Shown piece by piece: positions 1 through 11,006 of a DNA stretch of 64,000 nucleotides. The notes under the pieces are model-generated. The model saw nothing but the letters and a program-made list of their open reading frames with translations, was not told where the DNA came from and made no database searches. The translations under genes and the position numbers were made by a program. Source of the stretch: Euwallacea fornicatus (lineage: Eukaryota; Arthropoda; Insecta; Coleoptera; Curculionidae); contig NC_089565.1 of assembly GCF_040115645.1 (NCBI RefSeq), positions 1,054,001 to 1,118,000 of the forward strand, in the 5' to 3' direction. Position 1 is the stretch's first letter. Each line of letters starts with the position of its first letter.

Positions 1-609
1 ATATGTCAATATCCTTGAAAACGTGATGCTACCTTATATGGAGGACCATATGCCCCTGAAATCAACGTTTCAGCAAGATAATGACCCGAAACACACCTCT
101 AAGGAGGCTAAAGAATTTTTAAGGTATCGACAAATGGCTGTTTTGAAATGGCCATCACGACCTCCCGATCTAAGTCCCATCGAGAACACGTGGGGATATT
201 TGGATAAACAAATTAGAGACAAAAAGTATTCCAGTAAGGAGGAACTTTTCATGGCTTTGGAGGAAAAGTGGAAAGCAATCGATATTTCGTACATCAATAA
301 ACTTTTACAGTCGATGCCACGAAGATGTCAGGAAGTAATAACGAAGAATTGTTACGCTACAAAATATTAAGCCTGTTATTACGTAATAATATAATTTGTT
401 TTTTATATTTGTCTATATACTTCTGTCCCTGGACATTTTAATGATTTTTCTGCAGTACTCGGTGCTCATGGAAAATCGGAATATGTATTTGTATTTTAAA
501 AGAAGTAGATGCTGAAGAATAATTATTGTATGTTTAAGTTTCAATGAAACCAATTATGGCTGAAGCATTGTGTGAAAGTCGTTTCTCTATATACTTTTAT
601 CCATTACTG
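1..609 (+). mobile_element. Tc1-like DNA transposon, right part (cut by window edge)
   Basis: This is the right-hand part of a Tc1-family element; its left part lies outside the window. It consists of the end of the transposase gene followed by a noncoding tail of about 240 bp. The tail ends at 609 with CCATTACTG next to a TA (610-611), which fits a TA target and a terminus reading CAGTAATGG. The motif CTATATACTT occurs twice in the tail, near 413-422 and near 587-596, both in the same orientation. That is the IR/DR layout known from Sleeping Beauty-type Tc1 elements, where each repeat is a transposase binding site. The left TIR cannot be checked here. Confidence 0.75.
2..370 (+). CDS. Tc1-like transposase, C-terminal part
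   Basis: This is the DDE transposase catalytic domain of a Tc1-like element, a nuclear cut-and-paste enzyme. The frame is open from base 2, so the protein is cut only by the window edge. Visible landmarks are the second catalytic Asp in FQQDNDPKHTS, the RPPDLSPIENTW block carrying the catalytic Glu, and the usual C-terminal MPRRCQEVI block before the stop at 368-370. The first catalytic Asp and the N-terminal DNA-binding domains lie upstream. The roughly 120 residues present contain no stop or frameshift, so this copy may be among the youngest here. Family assignment is firm; activity cannot be judged. Confidence 0.9.
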   Translation, partial: YVNILENVMLPYMEDHMPLKSTFQQDNDPKHTSKEAKEFLRYRQMAVLKWPSRPPDLSPIENTWGYLDKQIRDKKYSSKEELFMALEEKWKAIDISYINKLLQSMPRRCQEVITKNCYATKY

Positions 610-611
610 TA

Positions 612-1623
612 TATAACATTACGCTTCTTTCGTGCTTGAACAAACTATACAGTGTAATACACTGTACGTACGTTGGAAGTTGAGCGTTTTCGGTTCAGGA
701 GGACTCTCGCGTACCACCCTCTATGGGTTGTGCATTTATCCATGGTAATGTGGCAGCGGGAGCACACATGGGAGCAGTCAAAGAAGAAGGTTCGATCCGA
801 CGTTTGTTGTCTTTCCGGTGGTTGGAACCTGAGAGACCTTCTTGACCGCAAACGTGGGAACAAATTCTTGGATAATCCGTTTAGGTAATGAGCAAAGAAG
901 ACTCTCAAGTTACCAAGCTTTGGTCAATGTTTATTTCATCGTTGGGATGCTCTACGCTTCTTCTAAAGATGAGAGTCACATGGCCCAATTACTCCCGTGG
1001 AAAAACCAACTAACAAAATCAATAATGTTATTGGTAACGAATTCAGGTCATTAAAATGATTAAAAGTGCATATTTCGTCACAAAGCCGGTCTAGACAGGA
1101 CACCAGAATAAAGAACAGATTAGAAATAATGCTGTTTATTCTGGTGTCTTGTGTATTCTGGGCATGTGGTGTAATGTGTAATTTAACTTTGACTAATTTT
1201 AACCACGTTAATTGACAACCAATAATGTGGGTGATTTTGTTGGTTGTTTAATGCACCAGTAATCTGGCCATGTTTCCCATTCTTAAGTAAAAAAAAATCA
1301 TATGTGATGTTGGCAATAAACGTTGCCGAAAGCTTAGTAGCTTGAGAGTTTTCTCTGCTCATGGCCCAAGATCGATTACTCACGAATTCTTTCCTACGTT
1401 GATTTTTAAGACATGAAATAAAACAGGTAACGGGCTATCGAAGATACATAACAATTTATTTTCAGATCTCGGCAAATAGCTATACTGAGAGAACGGTAAC
1501 TAAGTACAAATAAACAGAAACAATATACTAAATATAATTCAGGGACTCACTATCTGGCTCAGAAAGGAAGGCTGAAAGTAACGGTTTTTACAGAGACAGC
1601 AACTGAACATTTGATTTTATTCA
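612..1623. other. Noncoding stretch, one hairpin
   Basis: No gene was recognised. Short open frames at 645-1054 lack homology signals or splice context. The part at 680-860 is somewhat richer in G and C than its surroundings. The only structure seen is the inverted repeat at 1095-1152. Confidence 0.4.
1095..1152. repeat. Short inverted repeat (hairpin)
   Basis: An arm containing GGACACCAGAATAAA (from 1098) is mirrored by TTTATTCTGGTGTCTT (1135-1150), about 20 paired bases with a two-base bulge and a loop of about 13 bases. The GACACC core resembles the ends of the GGGTGTCC-type elements found elsewhere in the window, so it may be a collapsed remnant of one. Confidence 0.6.
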
Positions 1624-2240
1624 TGTTGTTAACTCCTTGTACAAGTAGTGTTTGGTGGAGTAATGTATGAAGGAGGTTTAACGAACGCCAAGTCCCTTTC
1701 TATGTGTTAATAATGCGAAGAGAACCAAAGTATTGGGGAAGAGTATGAAGCTCACCGAACGCCATGACTCTGTGCGGGTGATGTGTCAATAAACTGACCA
1801 GCGTCAGAGTATTGGGTGAGTACGCAGGGCTCAAAGAACACCAAGACCCGGCATGGACGATTTGTTAATAATGCCCTGAGCCCTAAAATATTGTGTAAAT
1901 GTGGGTGGCTCGACGAACCTCAAGTGTGGGTAATACGTTAATAAGCCCATGAACGTCAGAGTGTTTGGTGTTCTTGCTCACCCGTCTTTGTGTGGATGAT
2001 GCCTTATTGATCTCACGGACACCAAACTGTTATTTCAGTGTGTGGAGCTCAACGAACGTCAAGTCCTCGTGTAGGTAAGATGTTAATAATTCGTTGAGCG
2101 GGAGAGTACTGGGTAAATGGGGGTGCCTTAACGAATACCACATCCCTGTGTGGGTAACGTCTCTCGAGCACCAGATTGTGGTGTACTTCTATGGGGCTCA
2201 TCGAATGTCCATTATCGGAGAGGCAGGTCCTTTGCATGCA
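1624..2240 (+). repeat. Degenerate tandem repeat (minisatellite), unit about 70-80 bp
   Basis: The block repeats a unit that opens with GCTCAACGAACGCCAAG, continues through TGTGTGGGTGATGTGTTAATAA and closes with GAGTATTGGGTGAGTA. Unit starts fall near 1676, 1750, 1828, 1907, 1976, 2045, 2125 and 2197, with a partial copy before 1676. Spacing varies from 69 to 80 bases. Copies are clearly related but strongly diverged with small indels, so this is an old array. Open frames at 2049-2345 cross it by chance and are not treated as genes. Confidence 0.8.
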
Positions 2241-2796
2241 GACCTCAATCCCTTAAAGAGGACAGGCGAGCTCCAGGCAAACCCGCTGCAGGAAGAGTTC
2301 AACGGCCATATCCTATCAGGCATATCTTCTGACATATTCTTGTGATCATATGTCATTCGCTATACAGGATAGTCTTCCCAGGCAAAGAACAACTAGAGTC
2401 AGAATAAACGAATCATGCTAAAACACTATTACTGGTTAATTGACAAGTTCAAAACCCGAGAGGAAATTGAAGGTGGCACATGGAACACACTCCTGCTTCA
2501 CAGCACGACGTCAATTTAAATCATAGGAACGTAGCGTTAACGTTCGTGTGAATACTCTTTTCAATGTATTAAATTTTGAGCTTTACTCAAGTGAAGCGTA
2601 AAAGCCGCTATAGTATGAATCGTCATACAGAGTGTCTCACAATAGTATGCCATTAGGTGGTTGATCTATAGATGAGTGGCAATGCTCGAGGTTTGCAAAT
2701 ACTTCGTTATTAAGCTACAAATTGTTTAAACAAAAAAATTGTCTGCTTTAGTTTTTTTCGTTTTTACTATCCATGCGATTTATCAAATTTAATCTA
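2241..2796. other. Noncoding stretch
   Basis: No gene, repeat or TIR was recognised between the minisatellite and the mariner relic. Confidence 0.4.
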
Positions 2797-3702
2797 TGAG
2801 AATGGGATGAAATGCCTTCTGCCTAAAAAATTAAACAATTTAAAATTAGTGATATTGTTATTTTATTTTTTTCACATTGCCTCCCTGAAGTTTACTTCGT
2901 TTAGCCCAACGATGCTCTAAGGCCTTTCTGCCGTTGCTATAAGAAGATTTGTCCTCTTCAAAATACGCATTTGTTGCGAATATCACTTCAGCATTTGACC
3001 CAAATTTCTTAGCAGTAAGATGTTCTTTCAAATTCGGGAACAAACTGAAATCAGCCTGGGCCAAATCTGGTTAATCCATTCGTCGATTCCACCGTAATGA
3101 AACGATGCAAAAAATCAATCTGGTTCTTTCGAAACATGTTCAAACATTGACACGAAATGTTTGTTCGGGTGTCTACAGACACAGCACCCACATTGCAGAC
3201 AGCTTTCTCATGCTTGAAAATTCGATCAGGACATGATGTGTCCGCTCCTTAGATTTTCCTACATTGTCAGATATTTCAACCAATTTTAGTCTCCGGTCAC
3301 TTAAGACAGTTTAGTACATTTTTTTCTGATTTTGGCCTTCCCGAACGTGTGGCATTTTTGCGCTGGTTCTGTCACGCTTGAAATCCACAACCCACGGCTT
3401 AATAAGGGAAAATCATGGGGATGAATTGCCTAATGAAAATCTAACTCAGTTTTCACTTCTGTTGGCGTTAAACCTGTGAAAAAGGGGTAATTTATTACCG
3501 CACGCCCTTCGTTTTTCTCCATTTTTGGCAAGTACCAAAGTTATGTGTACATAATAAGGTAAAAATGTCAAAACTGATTGATATTTTATCTTGAACTGAC
3601 GAAGTCGAACAAAATAAAGATGTGGCTCGATGTACAGATTGAATTATTAAGGAAAGCATGCTTCAGTTGTTGTAGGGTCGGGAACTTTTCGTCTCATCCT
3701 CG
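2797..3702 (-). mobile_element. Mariner element, internally deleted
   Basis: Both ends can be seen. The left terminus TGAGAATGGGATGAAA (from 2797) is mirrored at the right by TTTTCGTCTCATCCTCG (ending 3702). Both ends are flanked by TA (2795-2796 and 3703-3704), as expected for mariner. The length is about 906 bp, whereas complete mariners are close to 1.3 kb. The transposase relic inside lies on the minus strand, and its middle third is missing. The TIR differs from that of the mariner at 41 kb, so two lineages are present. Confidence 0.85.
2858..3400 (-). pseudogene. Mariner transposase pseudogene
   Basis: On the minus strand the translation carries mariner landmarks in order: a linker like DRRLKLVEISDNVGKSKE, an HHxLxEFSSMRKLSA block, then the region around the first catalytic Asp (FHYGGIDEWI, where functional copies read TMDETWIHH). 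It jumps directly to LAQADFSLFPNLKEHL, the block carrying the third catalytic Asp, and ends with the usual EALEHRW..CxxLQGxYV-like tail. The segment with the second Asp is absent, and several stops and frameshifts occur. The protein cannot be functional. Family membership rests on motif order and on the flanking TIR pair. Confidence 0.85.
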
Positions 3703-3704
3703 TA

Positions 3705-6700
3705 TGCACCACAAGCAAAAATAAATTATTTATATTAAGGTCAGTGGACGATTTTAAAATCCGACTTTAAACAATTTAGAGAGCTTCATTGTTTTACTGA
3801 AAGGTAGATATCTCCCTTGCAGTCATGGAAAAATACTTTACACTGAAAACTTCCTAAATTAAAGGAAGCGTTCGATTTTATTTTAAAAAAAGGGAGCACC
3901 CTGCAAAATGAGTGTGGGAAGTGAAAAAATATCACCCGGTATACGAATTTAAATAATTGCTCGATGTAGGTCATAATTAATAACGTGCACTCAAAATTTG
4001 TACAAAATATCGCAAAACGGAGCAATAACGCAAAAACAGCAATTTTCTTGCAACACCCTGCAACTAACCTGTTCTCGATTCCCAAGATTGTCTAAATAAC
4101 CATAACATATACATAAATGCGAGTTGTGATATTGAGTAATTCTGTAGGTTACGACTAAATATATTTAAACTAAACCGCCGATATATTGGGGACGCAAACA
4201 ATTTGGCAGACGGTCGCACCCATGAATTATCACTGCGTGTTCTTTCCATAAATTCAGATTTTAAGCGTATAAATTCACAGTGGCTCCGAGAAATTCTAAA
4301 AATTCAATTTTCGTAGAATTCCTATGTATTTCGACCGTTGAGTTATTGTAATTCTTGTACGTCGACAATTCACCAAGTATGTAGATAAAAATCCAAAGAG
4401 AAAAAAAAAATGTACATTTGCCATAACTAACCATTAAAGCTGTTAATCTCCTATTTCCGTACGCTTGCGGGTTGGAAACTATGCCAGTCTTACGCTACGG
4501 CGAATTGTATTCATATCGAAGCTTTTTTCCGAAAACTTTAATAAATCATGAATTACTTCAAAGCAGAAGTCCCAAATGCATATACCGTGAAAGACAAGCG
4601 AACTGAGGTATAGAGTATAATTATCGAACTTTTATAGCTGAATTATCTGGAAATATGAAGAAAGAAATTCGGTTAACCTTAATGGTTAGTTCATTAGCTG
4701 GTGCGGCTTTAGCTAGCACTCCGGGTGGTTGGTTAACTCAGGATATTTCCCTTCTTTGTTGAGAAACGTTCCACATTACATCAGTCCCACGTTCCACGAA
4801 GCTGCTTGCCTGATGAGTGCCGACAAGTGCGAAATCGGTGATGATCAGGCTTGGAATTCTGTGTTCACCGATATAATGAGAAAAATTTTTCAGCACGAAG
4901 TAAAATTTTCAGTGCTTGTCTTTGAGATTAACGGAATTTCCTGAATATCAATTAACACTTCTCAGAAGTTACAAAGAAAGAAAGTAATGTTCAATGATTA
5001 CCGGACTATTAGCCCTCGTAAGCAGGAGGAAACTAACTAATTATTTTACATACCAACATGAAATTTTTAATTCATTTTTCGATTACTGTTTTATTTCCTT
5101 GATTATACCAAATTTGAAACTATACCATATACTTGACAGTTTTAATTAATCTATAAATATCCTAAATGTTTAAAACGTCCCCCATTTTTTTTTAATACAA
5201 CCGTACGTTATTTAAAAGATTTTTCTGGTTCTTTTTGCAGTGAAAGCACTGTAGCCCAGAAACACGTTGATTCGAGTTACAGGGAAGTCCACTCACATCG
5301 GTGAACCTTCAAAATGAATCTCACCCTCTTTCCCAAACATCAGCTTTCAATAGACTAAAGTTATTTTAAAGGACCAAGAAAAGTATTTAAATTATTTGCT
5401 TTTGCCACGAACTCGTTAATTAATTCGTTAAAAAAAATTATTTATTTATGAAGAAAAAGGGGGGAGGGGGGGAAGCATTATGTGAAGTTTTCCATGTTTT
5501 AAAAAATTAACATTATGCTAAATTTCTGAGTATTTGACCGAATGAATGGAGTGGGAAATTTAGCATATGCCAATCGAATTGAGCGTGGGCATATAAGGTC
5601 ATTTCTTGTCAGGACACCCTTGGTTTGACAGTATTCGATGTAATCAACTTACCTAATTGACATTTATTCAAAATATCGATTAAGTAAGTCAGTTTGAGCC
5701 CGCAGATTACGAATTTAAGTTTCCTAAAAAATCAAAGCAGGAAATTCTAAATTACCATTCTTGTAAAACAGCGATTGCTCGATGTTTCTTATATTTCTGG
5801 ATAGTAATTTAAGTCAAAATATCCTTATCGTTTGAACCAAAGAATCGATATAACCATTTATCGAATTCGAATTAACATTCTCATGTATCTCTAAGGAATA
5901 TTCTAACCCACAAAGCGTGTTATACTCGCCTTCTATTTGGCATTAGATGCGTCTAGAATCTCACTCATTTCTCAACTTGGATCACTCTTCTTTCCAGGGT
6001 CTATAAGAAGAGGGGAAAATCATTAACTTTCCATGGCGAACAAAATGTTTTGTTGTTGGACTAATACTCAGTGAACATCACGCAACTAGACCGATAGGAG
6101 GGTAAATGTGTTTTTTCAACCTAGCTAGAAAAGCTTCCTATCATATAAGGATGAACATTGACCATCAAAAAAACCGGTTATTCACGGAAACTTTAGAAAA
6201 TCTATTTACATAAATATTCATTTGCCAAACTTAACAATGATAAATTGAGGATACGTGTTGAATAAACATTCTAAAGCATTAATAACGAAGAGCAACCAAA
6301 TCAGTTAATAATTTGCAACTATGCAGATATTGAATTTTGGGGTGTTCGGGTTTCTCTTTGTTGGTCATTATTCAGTGTATTTAACATGAAAGAATTAAAC
6401 AGAAAAAGGCCACGTATAATAAGTTGTAAATAGGTAAATAGTAAAATTAAACGAACATTCATTGGTAAATGAACATAATTTATTAATAAAATATACAAAT
6501 ATTTTCAATATCAGCAATATTAACATAAAATAATGTTTATTTCAAGTTTGCATATAAATTAAATAACCGCTCACATCCGGATTTGAATTTGCGCCTCTTT
6601 TCAGCAGTTAAAAAAGTTTGTGTAAGATGTTTTCATGATATGAAATATTTTTTCACCACAAAAACGTATTTAAAAAATAATTGACAAATATACATTAAGA

Positions 6701-9700
6701 TTCAGTACTTGATCGTTGACAGGAGACCACCCTACCCCAGGAGGGAAATTTTGGTGGTTAACATAGGGCATATAACACGTAGAAGGTGATGAAGCATCTG
6801 CGTCGTGCAAGTGCGATTTCCAACGTTCAAGGTGTTAGGGTTTTAGGTGGGACACCCTGTAGATTAATATTTTATTGGAAAAAGCTCTTCAGGTTGATTT
6901 AAAAAATGTAAGAGTTTACGATATGCCTCTAAAGAATTTTATGCAAATATAAATTATGTTCCAGAAGACTAAACGAGGAAAAAATTGCCTTCAGAAAACG
7001 GTTAGGGACAACGGCATATAATAATTAATATACAGGGTTGCCATTTTAATAATAAAATCAAAAATCGGGCACAGTTCCTCGTATGTAGAATGTCACTTTA
7101 AATTAATCATTTCACCTTATACGCTACATGGTGTACCCTGTTCTATTGTTATCCGGTATAGATATTCAATATAAAGAAATGTTAACAGAAGTTTGGCTTA
7201 ACTAAAATTTCTCACTCTGTTAAAGTTGCGTAATAGGCGCGTTAACGTGGAAATATATAATTTTTTTTTAATGGAAGATTTTACCAAAAAATAGCGCAGA
7301 ACTTGAAAATTGCTTTTAATAGTGGTCAAAACAAAAACTTTCAACGATGGAAATAACGAGTCGGTTTAAGGCTCCGCAAAAGCGGATGGACTATTAATAA
7401 AATTATTCGATTTACCCATAACTGGTATGATGGAATAATAGCTACCACACAGTCCAACAAACCAACCAAAGATGCATTGTACCAAATCAAAGGATTTACG
7501 GCCTCCGTTGTAAACCCACCTGACATCTTCCGATCAGTAGATACACTGGGAAAACTCCGATACAGAAACCGTTCTTCCGGTACCAATTTACGATCAAAAT
7601 TCGAATCGTGACACAATACACATTTTTCTCTACTTCTTTCGTTTGATCTCATTTATATCAATCTTTAATCTTATATCTCTAATCTTAATAATATTTTCGT
7701 AATCTTCAGTCTTTCGTCTAGAGCGTACTTTTTATCTTGTGTGCGTGAATTTGTACTAAGTTTAGTGATACTCTGTCTTCATGTATGACATTCTTCTCTT
7801 CTAGTTTCTTTGTTTCAATAAACAGACGGGTATTTCCGGTCTGTAAAGGTCTTCCGTTCAAAATATATTTATCGCGATGAGCAGCGATTTGTTACCAAAC
7901 ATGTCCAAGATTTTCTGGATTCAAGATCGGAATATTTCGGAAGTCGCTCTGATGAATGTCTCTATTTCACTGAGTGTGATGATCCTGAATTAACCGGTGC
8001 TAACCTGTGCTACCCCGTGGTATTCTAAATAATTAGATATTTAGCAAAACTGGAGCTGCATTCGTACAAAATTCGAAATTCTAATGGTCGTTTTCATGCA
8101 AATTTTTGTGTTTTGTTGGAAAACTAATCCAATAAATTATCGACCTGGTGTGATGTGTTGCTACGAAATTGGAGAACTAGCGCCAGCGTCACCGCAAAAT
8201 TTATCAAATGTGGTAAGTGTGGTGTATGAAGAATGACTGACGAATCCCTAAACTGCATGGCTTATTGCACCATCAAATTGCAGTCTAATTCAATACTTCC
8301 TCACGTATCTTTAATGTGCCTTTTAAATTTTTGGTTTTATATATTTTTTATTTATAAATTGTAGTTCTTAGGATCTCTGTATAGAATAAGAATTTGATTA
8401 CTTACGATTTTGAAAACATTTAGTGCAAATGAATAATAAATTTTATATTCCTTTGAAGCTGCTCTAGATTGCACCATGTCGGTTTTTTTTTAAGTTGCGT
8501 GCAAGCAAGTTTTGCCAACAGAACATACTGTTACATTCATGCGCAATCCGAACATGATGGTCACACCTCGAATTATTTTTGGGCTAAATACATATTTGAC
8601 CCCATGTCGAACATCCCTATAATCGAAACAGTTGAAAAATCAGTATAAGATGCGCTAGAAGAAATGTTATTTCACATGAAGTTTTGAAAACATTTACTAT
8701 TTTAAATTCTCCAGAATTTTATTGTTAGACCTAAAGTGAAACACCCCATATATTATGCCACGTCTTTAAGTTACCTGCATTCCTTTCTTTGATTTCTGTG
8801 GAAGTACATTTAATGGCCCGGATTTACATTCCCATAAATCCCAATAATTACACGACATTTTTCTAACGAATGCTAACGGTTAGGGCTATAAAGCAAATAA
8901 TTATTTCATCTCAGTAAATCATCACGGGCTTTGCAATAATCCTCTTAACAGGATCTATTTTATTTGAGATTTATTACCAATATTTGCCTCTTGCTCAGCC
9001 GCAATAAACTATCTCCTATCTACCTACTGTTATTAAATAGATAACCAAGTATTATATGCTTCACTGTAAAATTAGATTTCTGAACTGTTCCAATCTATTA
9101 CGAAAACATTTATCCTTCTTGCCGTTCTCTGGCACTCAACTCTACCATGACCTTTTCCATGGCTCCAGTTTTTTCTCTCGCAGAATTTTTTTTCTTCCTT
9201 AATTCATCGGACGATCACATTCCGATGAATTTCTTACCTTAAATTTCGGCAGATATCACATGGCACTGGAAAATAGCATAGGCAACAAAACGCATGCGCC
9301 TGACACTTCATTAACGCTTCAAGCAGCAACGACAAACAGAAAACAAAACTAGAAAAAAAACCTCACTTTGTCCCATGACGTTCTTACCGCCCTGTATTAT
9401 CTCACCAAATCAAACAAATGTGCAAAATTCAACGGAAAGTGGTGTCTAGGAAATCGTATTTTGTCACATTTTGTGTAACATTTTGGTATTAAATCCAAAA
9501 AAAATCAAATCTAATAATTCAGTAATAATCCAGTTATAGCAATACACGGGTACCTCTGTAATATCGCGGTGATTTTTACATCGCGAAGTCCGTTCTTCGA
9601 CAGCTATTGATAAATACCGACTTACATGGGTTTTTCCCCGAATCAGCCCTCGACGTCTCTTGATTCTGGTATCAATAATACCTTATATACTTAAAGTAAT

Positions 9701-10210
9701 AAATTACCAATAATGTCATTAATGCGTTGTAAGTTGATAATAGGAAATGTGTAAAACCTGTAACTTTCTTGTTATTTCATATAAAAATTTATTGTTTGAT
9801 CTTGTCATTATGATGTAACGTAAAATTTATACCTGCAAAAAATACAGCATAAGCTAGATGAAAAATATTCGCTTCCACACGCAAATGCGGGCGATGATGA
9901 GGTGCCCGTTAAATATCTACCAAATACGGAAAGTGATACTTTTCCATACACGATAGCGCACGGCCGAATGATTCAAGTCCGTAAAAGACGGTTATTACAT
10001 TCGAGTTGACGTACATGATTCACATTTAAACAAATTACAAGTTTTAATAGAATAAGCATCGAGATGACTCTTATATTCAAACAATAGAAAATTAAGAGCT
10101 ATAGCTATAATTAAAACAACAACATAAAACATTACAACATTAATGTAGAACATTGATAGTAAAATTACAGTTATTTGCGTTTTAAATGCATATTAGGTAT
10201 ATTATTATTG
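3705..10210. other. Long AT-rich region without recognisable genes
   Basis: No convincing gene was found in about 6.5 kb. Seen here: a right-end-like GGAGCACCCTGCA at 3893-3905; a polypurine run with G6-A-G7 at 5452-5476; a right-end-like GGGACACCCTGTA near 6851-6863; a possible tiny element with TACAGGG and CCCTGT ends at 7032-7141; and an end-like AACACCCCATATA near 8741. The minus-strand open frame at 7341-7652 (103 codons) has no recognisable domain. The stretch at 7690-7860 contains an AATAAA and looks faintly LTR-like, without a partner. Confidence 0.4.
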
Positions 10211-10432
10211 CTATACCTTCCTGGTACCCACCCGTAGCATTTCACTTTTAACCGAATGGTGTGAAGTATTACTTGTTGCTGAAGTTGAGTCCAAAATTTT
10301 GTTGTTATTTTTAACGTATTTTTCGAAATGTCCTCCTACAATATTTATACTTTTCCACCCTTCGTAACTCCTCATATTTCTTACAAATTCCAATGGATGA
10401 TCTCCGAAGACAGTAAGTCCTTTTATGCACAT
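10211..10432 (-). pseudogene. Possible C-terminal scrap of a mariner-like transposase
   Basis: A 73-codon minus-strand frame includes EFVRNM and then INIVGGHFEKYV. Transposases of the long-TIR family in this window end with a block of the form CIEVxGGHFEHLL, and the best copy here reads RVNGRHFEQLL. The similarity is short, no other transposase block was found beside it, and no TIRs were located. It may be chance. Confidence 0.25.
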
Positions 10433-11006
10433 ATTTTTGGATTGATTAGTGCCGAATATGCTATAATTTAATATGGTACTTTACCGAACATATTTGTACC
10501 AAAACATTTCATCGTGTGTCTTCCCAGCTTATAATTTAAAAAATCTCGGGTGTAGAATATCGAGTGATAGCATAATTGCGTATTTCTTGTATAAGTTCAA
10601 ATAATCACCATTTTCTAGCTTTTTAGAAATTCGGCAAATAGTATTTGCACGCGGAAAAGTACAAGGAGTTTTTACGTTAAAATGCGTTAAAAATGTTGTT
10701 ACTTTTCGCACGCTAATAGAAACTTTTTCCAAAACGAAGATCATAACAGATTTTTCACATTCTTTGCGGTTTTCTTTTCACAGGGTGGTTTTGAATTTGA
10801 TATTTTCCACATTGGGTTGTATTTTTTGTCTTTGAGCAGTCGATAGCTTTCACAAAAGCCAAGAGTTTCAATTATTTCTATTTGTTCTTAAACTCATTTT
10901 GTTTGCTGTAGCTCTTCAACTTTCCTAAAAGTAAACACGCTATGCAGAACATTTTGTAATTTAGAATTCAATAACGTCACTTATTTTTATTAAAATTCAT
11001 ATATTA

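Noticed and set aside
7690..7870. Possible solo LTR with AATAAA
   Set aside because: No second copy, no clear TG..CA ends or target duplication, and no adjacent primer-binding site.
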